A stretch of DNA of 64,000 nt from Bacteroidota bacterium (GTDB lineage: Bacteria; Bacteroidota; Bacteroidia; AKYH767-A; OLB10), in assembly GCA_016717725.1 (NCBI GenBank), contig JADKFA010000008.1, positions 1 through 64,000 of the forward strand, read 5' to 3'. A model generated the notes under the pieces. The model was not told where the DNA came from. It saw nothing but the letters and a program-made list of their open reading frames with translations, and did not search any database. This document shows, one piece after another, positions 58,815 to 64,000 of this stretch. Position 1 is the first letter of the stretch. Each line of letters starts with the position of its first letter. The position numbers were made by a program, and so were the translations under genes.

Positions 58815-61502
58815 ATGTATTCCAAAACAAAAAAAATAGTACTTCTATGGTGTGTAATTTTAGTTCCACATCTTTCCATAAATGCACAAGGGTTACTTCA
58901 ATTTAGTCGAACCGAAAAGCCATCTTTCAAACAAATGCAACGTGACTTTGCAGCGTGGAAAGACACTTCCAATTTACAAGAAAGTAAAAACTGGAAGTAT
59001 ATAAAACGATGGGAAGCCGATATGCAAATGCATACCGATGCCCAAGGTGAGCCTACCGGATTTTATGATTACACCAAAATATTAATCGAATCAGCAGCGC
59101 AAAACGAGAATGCTCAGCGCTCAGGTGTTTCTAACTATTGGCTACCTGCAGGACCCTATCAACTCCCTACCAATCTAACAGGCTATATGCAAAATGGAAT
59201 GGGACGAGTAAATTGCATTGCCTTTGATCCCATCAACCCCAGCATATTTTATGTTGGTGTTGCGCAAGGTGGCTTATGGAAAACGGCAGACAATGGACAA
59301 ACCTATACACCCTTAACCGACGATTTACCTATCACCAGAATCTCTGATATTGCCATTGATCCTGTTAATCCCAATATTATTTATATTTCAGTTTGCGATT
59401 TTGAATACATCGGTGTTGGTCTCTTTTTAGATGGTAGAAAACGTCATACTCATTACGGAATTGGGGTTTATAAAAGTATTGATGGCGGAGTAACATGGGC
59501 TCCTACTGGTCTCTCATTCTCTATCACCGATGGCGATGTGAGTTTAATCCGAAGTATTGTAATTGATCCTGCTAATACCAATTCTGTGGTGGCTTGCGGG
59601 GTTAGTGGAATATATAAATCAACCAACGCAGGTGTCAACTGGACATTAGTACATGATTCACTTTTTTGGGATCTGATTCAAGATCCAGTTACCCCTACTA
59701 CACTCTATGCAGCGAGTGGATGGGTATTAAATGCCAATATGGGTTCAGCGGGAATTTATAAATCGACCGACTTCGGTAGCACATGGACGTTATTAAACAC
59801 TGGAATCCCTGCTCGTGGATCAGTGCAAAGAATTAAACTTGCCCAATCCGCTTCCAACCCAAGTATCATTTATGCTTTAACGGTTGATTCACTCAAAGGG
59901 ATGTATGGAATATACAAAACCAATAATGCAGGAAACACCTGGACTCTTAAATACAATACTTTAAATCTACTTGGTTACGATGAAGGTTTTAGTTCTGGAG
60001 GACAAGGAACTTATGATGTTGGATTTTTAGTTCATCCAACTAACTCGAGTAAGGTATATGTAGGAGGAGTAAATTTGTGGGCTTCCGACGATGGTGCCAC
60101 TACATTTGATCCTGCAGGGTACTGGACCTCTTCGTATGGCCCTTCCATACATGCTGATGTTCATCAAATGAAATCTCATCCTAGTACCGGACAAATTTAT
60201 TTATGCTGCGATGGTGGTGTTTATAGAACAAACAACATTATTTCTTCCACATGGAATGATTTAAACAACGGAAATTTATTTCAAACGGTTTGGTTTGATG
60301 TGAGTGATGGAATGAATGTTACTTCATTCTATCGTTTGAGTTCATCCAAAACAACAAGCGATGAATTAGTAGCCGGAGCTCAAGATAATGCTACCTTTTA
60401 TTTTGATGGATTTTCTTGGTCTACGGTTAATGGAGGCGATGGCATGGACAATGTGATGGACACTGCCTTTACTGGAACTTTCATTGCAAGTTCGCAGTTT
60501 GGAAATTTCTCGAATACTTGGGATGGTGGTCTTTCATTTGGATGGATGAATCCGAATGTAAACAATGAAAACGCTGAGTGGACAACACCCATCATAGCCG
60601 ACAACAACCAATATCCAAACCTTTATGCAGGCTTTGAAAATGTAGTGAAGAGCACAGATGGAGGTATGACTTGGACAGCCATTTCCAACCTACCTCCCAC
60701 TCCCAACTTTTACGGTAACGAACTTTCGGCAATCGCCATTGCCAATAGCAACTCAAATGTAATGGTTGCGGCTAGGCGTGTCCGTTATGAGTTTTCGAAT
60801 CCAGGACAACTCTTCAGAACCAGCAACGGTGGAGGCAGCTGGACCGACATCACCGCAGGATTGCCCGACTCTCTTTACTATACTTCTGTAGAAATTGCAT
60901 TGAACAATGCAAACACCATTTATGTAAGCATGGCAGGACTCACCAATGGATTAAAAGTTTTTAAGTCGACCAATGGAGGTCAAGCATGGAGCAACATCTC
61001 CTACAACCTTCCAAATATTCCCATCAACTGCATCAAACAAATTCCAGGTAGTGATAACTTAATGTTAGCAAGTGATATTGGCGTTTATGTATTGAATTTC
61101 GGAAGCACCCTTTGGAGCAAAGTTAGCAATGGATTGCCTAATGTTATTGTGAGTGACATTGAATTTAATCCGGCTGTAAATAAAATTTACATTAGTACTT
61201 TCGGTCGGGGAATATGGTATTCCGACCTTAGTTCCTTTACCGGGATCAACACCGCCTACTCCACTTCATCTCAATACGAATTACATCCAACTTTAAACCA
61301 AGGAACTTTCGCAATCAGCTCATCCCTTCAACACCTAGCCAATATAGAAATTTACGACATAAAAGGCAGACAAGTTTATCAAGGAAGTTGGCAAGGGAAA
61401 AAGCAGGAGTACCAACTTGATTTACCCAATGGGTTGTATTTTGCAAAAATCCAATCTGAAAAACGGTTAGACGTAAAAAAATTCGTTGTAGAAAAAAAAT
61501 AA
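58815..61502 (+). CDS. T9SS-secreted beta-propeller (sortilin/BNR-like) protein
   Basis: An 895-residue exported protein. Signal peptide KKIVLLWCVILVPHLSINAQ. The body contains many BNR/sortilin-type blades with the KS(T/I)(N/D)xGxxW pattern (GIYKSTNAGVNWTLV, GIYKSTDFGSTWTLL, VVKSTDGGMTWTAI, VFKSTNGGQAWSNI), expected to form a large propeller. The last 80 residues (ELHPTLNQGTFAISSSLQHL to KKFVVEKK) are a type A sorting domain. Exo-sialidase activity is unlikely without catalytic residues; a binding or surface-layer role is more likely. An alternative ATG is at 58811, out of frame. Confidence 0.88.
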   Translation: MYSKTKKIVLLWCVILVPHLSINAQGLLQFSRTEKPSFKQMQRDFAAWKDTSNLQESKNWKYIKRWEADMQMHTDAQGEPTGFYDYTKILIESAAQNENAQRSGVSNYWLPAGPYQLPTNLTGYMQNGMGRVNCIAFDPINPSIFYVGVAQGGLWKTADNGQTYTPLTDDLPITRISDIAIDPVNPNIIYISVCDFEYIGVGLFLDGRKRHTHYGIGVYKSIDGGVTWAPTGLSFSITDGDVSLIRSIVIDPANTNSVVACGVSGIYKSTNAGVNWTLVHDSLFWDLIQDPVTPTTLYAASGWVLNANMGSAGIYKSTDFGSTWTLLNTGIPARGSVQRIKLAQSASNPSIIYALTVDSLKGMYGIYKTNNAGNTWTLKYNTLNLLGYDEGFSSGGQGTYDVGFLVHPTNSSKVYVGGVNLWASDDGATTFDPAGYWTSSYGPSIHADVHQMKSHPSTGQIYLCCDGGVYRTNNIISSTWNDLNNGNLFQTVWFDVSDGMNVTSFYRLSSSKTTSDELVAGAQDNATFYFDGFSWSTVNGGDGMDNVMDTAFTGTFIASSQFGNFSNTWDGGLSFGWMNPNVNNENAEWTTPIIADNNQYPNLYAGFENVVKSTDGGMTWTAISNLPPTPNFYGNELSAIAIANSNSNVMVAARRVRYEFSNPGQLFRTSNGGGSWTDITAGLPDSLYYTSVEIALNNANTIYVSMAGLTNGLKVFKSTNGGQAWSNISYNLPNIPINCIKQIPGSDNLMLASDIGVYVLNFGSTLWSKVSNGLPNVIVSDIEFNPAVNKIYISTFGRGIWYSDLSSFTGINTAYSTSSQYELHPTLNQGTFAISSSLQHLANIEIYDIKGRQVYQGSWQGKKQEYQLDLPNGLYFAKIQSEKRLDVKKFVVEKK

Positions 61503-61511
61503 ATAATAGGA

Positions 61512-61925
61512 ATGGAAAAAACTATTACGGTAAGCACGGCTGTAAATGCCACCATTGACAAAGTTTGGAACGCATGGAATTTGCCTGAACACATCACCCA
61601 ATGGTATTTTGCCTCGGATGATTGGCATGCACCTAAAGCTGAAAATAATTTACAAGTTGGCAGCAAATTTTCAATCACCATGGCGGCAAAAGATGGTAGC
61701 TTTGGATTCGATTTAATAGGTGAGTATATTAATATAAAGAAGAATGAATTTATAGAGTATAACCTAGAAGATGGAAGAAATGTACAAGTCGCTTTTGAAG
61801 TAGCTAATCACAAAGTTTTCATTACCGAATCCTTTGAACCCGAAAATGTAAATACAGAAGAAATGCAACGCGACGGCTGGCAAGCTATTTTAGATAATTT
61901 TAAAAAGTATGTTGAGCAGATTTAG
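61512..61925 (+). CDS. AHSA1/SRPBCC family protein
   Basis: A 137-residue START-like protein. The fold is indicated by ITVSTAVNATIDKVWNAWNL, EHITQWYFASDDWHAP and a C-terminal helix RDGWQAILDNFKKYVEQI. Members bind small hydrophobic ligands; the role is unknown. It starts nine bases after the T9SS gene stop, so it may be read through from it, although the functions do not match. Confidence 0.88.
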   Translation: MEKTITVSTAVNATIDKVWNAWNLPEHITQWYFASDDWHAPKAENNLQVGSKFSITMAAKDGSFGFDLIGEYINIKKNEFIEYNLEDGRNVQVAFEVANHKVFITESFEPENVNTEEMQRDGWQAILDNFKKYVEQI

Positions 61926-62185
61926 AAACAATATCCGTTGCTATCGAAATTATCAGTTGCAACTTACAATAAACCGTAAGAATTGACTCAAAGAAATTTC
62001 GATTTTTTTAACAAGAAGGCCTGAACTGACTCTACTTGAAGTTATGTATCTGTCAATTGCTTTTATTCCTTTTATTTTCCCCTGCAAGAACATTCGTGGT
62101 GTTTGCTGATTTAATTTATAGATTCGATTTATATTTCTTTGAGGATGGCTATAATGATATATAATTTTTTAATATAAATACAGAC

Positions 62186-62505
62186 TTAACTCATTCTAAA
62201 TTTTCCAAATTCAGTTAATAACACTTCGCTCCTTACAGTGTCAGAATACACATAAAGAGTCAATGCCGCTTTTCTTACTGAAAAGTCAAGAACAGGTGCA
62301 TCTCCTTCGTGTCCCCTTGCATATTTGTAATGATAATTACCAAAGTCAATAATGCTTGGCCCTCACATTTTAGGTTTATCATCCGACTACTCTTGCATAA
62401 GAACAATTAGTCGCATAATGTTTTATTTTTCTATTCGTTGTCAACGTATGCGTTTATAAAATCTATTACGTCTCGTCCTGTATAAGTCGTCAAAGTTTTT
62501 GCCAT
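62186..62505 (-). pseudogene. Degraded DUF1801 family gene
   Basis: Between 62505 and 62186 the minus strand encodes recognisable fragments of a DUF1801 (YdhG-like) protein: MAKTLTTYTGRDVIDFINAY, then MRLIVLMQE and GPSIIDFGNYHYKYARGHEG, ADAP-like GDAPVLDFSVRKAALTLYVY. The reading is broken by a TAG after VDNE, a frameshift, a TAG at 62387-62389 and a TGA at 62363-62365 in place of the tryptophan expected before GPSIIDFG. The usual C-terminal part is missing. Clearly a decayed gene, too damaged for a frame search to detect. Confidence 0.8.
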
Positions 62506-62604
62506 ACGTTTATTGTTTAAGGTGAAATTTTGTCATTTATGTTAAACAACTAAGTTTTGTTAACAATCTGAAAAGTGTTTTGAAGCTACGTGAAATGCGT
62601 TGAA

Positions 62605-63267
62605 TTATTCCATTTTAATCATTTTTTTAGTACCTACATCATTACCAATATTTACTTGATAGAAATACACACCATTTGACAAGTCAAGTCCGTTAAATAC
62701 AATCTCATAATCGCCAACACTTTTAGTTTCATTTACTAGAGTTTTTAATACATTCCCATTAGCATCAAATATTTTTACGTTAACTAATATGGCATTTTCT
62801 GGAACATTATATTTAATTGTGGTTGTTTGTTTAAACGGATTAGGATAATTTGATGCTTGTATTTTATTACCATCAAGCTCATTCACTATAGTAGTTCCAT
62901 TTAATCCATATAGATACCAACTGTAATTAGAACCCATATTTCCCAGAAACAAAATCTCATATTTCCCATTACCGTCAACATCAGTTAATGAAGGCAAAGA
63001 AATGCCTGTAAAGTTGGTTATTTGGCCATCCAAATTCCCATTTTGTCCATCCACAATAAAAATACTATAGATCCCTCCAGCCCAACTTAACATTACAATT
63101 TCTTTTCCGGGGTCGCTATCGGTATTTTGTACACCTAAAACAGTCCAATTTCCTGAACCCGCAGAAGGCATAGAGACATTGTTCCAAATTTGATTATACT
63201 GTGCTTTTACATTGCTTTGAATGAAAGCAAATAGCATAAGAATTAAGAGGAATTTTGTTGTTTTCAT
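62605..63267 (-). CDS. T9SS-secreted FG-GAP-like protein
   Basis: A 220-residue exported protein. Signal peptide KTTKFLLILMLFAFIQSNVK. The middle holds FG-GAP/VCBS-like segments (LTDVDGNGKYEILFLGNMGS and NTDSDPGKEIVMLSWAG), and the last 80 residues (SNYPNPFKQTTTIKYNVPEN to GTKKMIKME) form a type A sorting domain. Short compared with relatives, with about two repeats only. Its position beside a decayed gene suggests an unstable region. No promoter box is clear. Confidence 0.85.
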   Translation of the reverse strand: MKTTKFLLILMLFAFIQSNVKAQYNQIWNNVSMPSAGSGNWTVLGVQNTDSDPGKEIVMLSWAGGIYSIFIVDGQNGNLDGQITNFTGISLPSLTDVDGNGKYEILFLGNMGSNYSWYLYGLNGTTIVNELDGNKIQASNYPNPFKQTTTIKYNVPENAILVNVKIFDANGNVLKTLVNETKSVGDYEIVFNGLDLSNGVYFYQVNIGNDVGTKKMIKME

Positions 63268-63519
63268 ATTATTAATTTTATAAGATTTTAGTTATCAAAC
63301 ATTTCAGCTCTGTCTCGTTATTTGAGAGGGGTTGCCGCTTAATTGTTATTATCGCTATTAACTTTTACCTCTCACCATAAAAATAGAGAATTAACCTAAT
63401 AAATGAAATTGAACAATTGAAAAAACAAATTTTGTGGTCAAAGAGTAAATGTTTTTTTTACATTTCACTAAACAAAAACACTTTACAAATTGCAACATTA
63501 AAATATTGATAATTAGCGC
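63268..63519. other. Gene-free stretch upstream of the tRNA remnants
   Basis: AT-rich leader region of the small T9SS gene. No gene, hairpin or clear TAnnTTTG box is seen. Confidence 0.4.
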
Positions 63520-63585
63520 GGAGAATATCGGTCGCGAAGCATCGCGACGAACCGATGTCTCATCCTTCAACTAAGGACGATCTAA
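63520..63585 (-). pseudogene. Damaged tRNA-Ala copy, 3' half, with palindrome in the T loop
   Basis: Read on the minus strand, CATCGGTTCG and CCGATATTCTCC match the T arm and 3' acceptor strand of the intact tRNA exactly, but the T loop carries an inserted palindrome TCGCGATGCTTCGCGA (63532-63547). In place of the anticodon arm there is a small hairpin TCCTTAGTTGAAGGA. The 5' half is missing or unrecognisable. Confidence 0.65.
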
Positions 63586-63589
63586 ACAG

Positions 63590-63663
63590 TGGAGAATATC
63601 GGAGTCGAACCGATGACCTCTTGCATGCCATGCAAACGCTCTAGCCAACTGAGCTAATTCCCC
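63590..63663 (-). tRNA. tRNA-Ala (anticodon GGC)
   Basis: A 74-base cloverleaf on the minus strand. The acceptor stem GGGGAAT pairs with ATTCTCC (one G-U), the D arm is AGCTCAGTTGGCTAGAGC, the anticodon arm TTTGC/GCAAG has loop ATGGCAT with GGC, and the T arm ATCGG TTCGACT CCGAT is perfect. The discriminator base is A. CCA is not encoded. Reads alanine codons GCC/GCU. Confidence 0.93.
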
Positions 63664-63683
63664 TTAAATTTATTTGAGCAATG

Positions 63684-63759
63684 ATACTGAACCGTTAACC
63701 TTCCCGACAAGTCGGGACGCTCTAGCCTCCCGATAGCTATCGGGAGGAGCTAATTCCCC
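63684..63759 (-). pseudogene. Damaged tRNA-Ala copy with D loop and anticodon arm replaced by palindromes
   Basis: Minus-strand GGGGAATTAGCTC (63747-63759) and GCTAGAGCG (63718-63726) are identical to the intact tRNA. Between them the five-base D loop AGTTG is replaced by CTCCCGATAGCTATCGGGAG (63727-63746), and the anticodon arm is replaced exactly by TCCCGACTTGTCGGGA (63702-63717). The following T arm (AGGTTAACGGTTCAGTAT...) is degenerate. It lies 20 bases before the intact tRNA. Confidence 0.7.
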
Positions 63760-64000
63760 ATTTAATATTGGATGGATTAATTAGGTGCAAATCTATACCA
63801 TTTTTAGGTACAATGGAAATTCAAATACTGCAACCTTTAAGGGATTGCCTGCTAATGAAGGTTAATAATAGCGAATAAATCCTAATAATGGTATCTATTC
63901 CCATATTCATCACATAAAGCGCCTTAAGCATATAGACATTTTCATTTTTTCTCCCATTGCTTTCCCATCCCTTGACAAATTCAATAATTATCTCGAATTT
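63760..64000. other. AT-rich end of window
   Basis: No gene, RNA or repeat is recognised in the last 240 bases. Confidence 0.4.

Noticed and set aside
62363..62365. TGA read as tryptophan (alternative genetic code)
   Set aside because: TGA and TAA are used as normal stops by many intact genes here (for example at 5319 and 34949), and the DUF1801 relic also has TAG codons and a frameshift.

Overview
The window looks like a chromosomal segment of an AT-rich member of the Bacteroidota. Reasons: several secreted proteins end in a type IX secretion (T9SS) sorting domain; there is a SprB-repeat/choice-of-anchor-B protein and a TamL-like surface antigen; genes are preceded by TAnnTTTG promoter boxes instead of E. 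coli-type boxes; and the gaps carry CGCAAAG-type and palindromic repeats common in this phylum. Species or family cannot be told from the sequence alone.

Layout. 1-1047: 3' end of an Omp85/TamL-like outer membrane protein. 1804-7295: signalling operon of a giant hybrid histidine kinase, CheR and a receiver-histidine kinase. 7292-11875 (minus): phenylacetate beta-oxidation genes paaJ, paaI (broken), ogt, paaH, paaG. 12105-14643 (plus): isocitrate dehydrogenase, a bacterial PH-domain membrane protein and a small secreted protein. 15031-17590 (minus): phenylacetyl-CoA epoxygenase genes paaABCD. 17817-42726 (almost all plus): a 25-kb exopolysaccharide locus of the Wzx/Wzy/Wzc type with export channel, tyrosine kinase/co-polymerase, flippase, polymerase, four GT-B glycosyltransferases and a DUF354 protein, methyltransferases, sulfotransferase, AsnB-type amidotransferase, fused alcohol dehydrogenase/Gfo-Idh oxidoreductase, deacetylase, FemAB-like and hexapeptide acyltransferases, and uncharacterised nucleotidyltransferase-fold and beta-propeller proteins. 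43057-49332 (minus): a cell-surface LVIVD/SprB protein, cysteine desulfurase, GlmM-type phosphohexomutase and RibBA. 49906-52189: divergent fumarylacetoacetase-family and homogentisate dioxygenase genes (tyrosine/phenylalanine breakdown). 52404-63267: three T9SS-type secreted proteins, an AHSA1/SRPBCC protein and a DUF1801 pseudogene. The right end has a tRNA-Ala(GGC) flanked by two damaged tRNA-Ala copies.

How the genes fit together. Phenylacetate and homogentisate genes together point to aromatic amino-acid catabolism feeding the TCA cycle. The polysaccharide locus makes and exports a probably heavily decorated acidic glycan (sulfate, amide, acyl and methyl groups are inferred). The T9SS proteins are likely adhesins or surface enzymes.

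At least twelve reading-frame breaks were found, nearly all explained by a single base in a short A or T run. They are concentrated in the polysaccharide locus and most simply reflect homopolymer sequencing errors, so those genes are annotated as joined CDS. Two other damaged genes (paaI with two in-frame TAA codons, and a DUF1801 gene) do not fit that explanation and are called pseudogenes. The most unusual observation is that in the two damaged tRNA-Ala copies whole arms or loops are replaced by short perfect palindromes, one of which also occurs inside an unrelated intergenic repeat.
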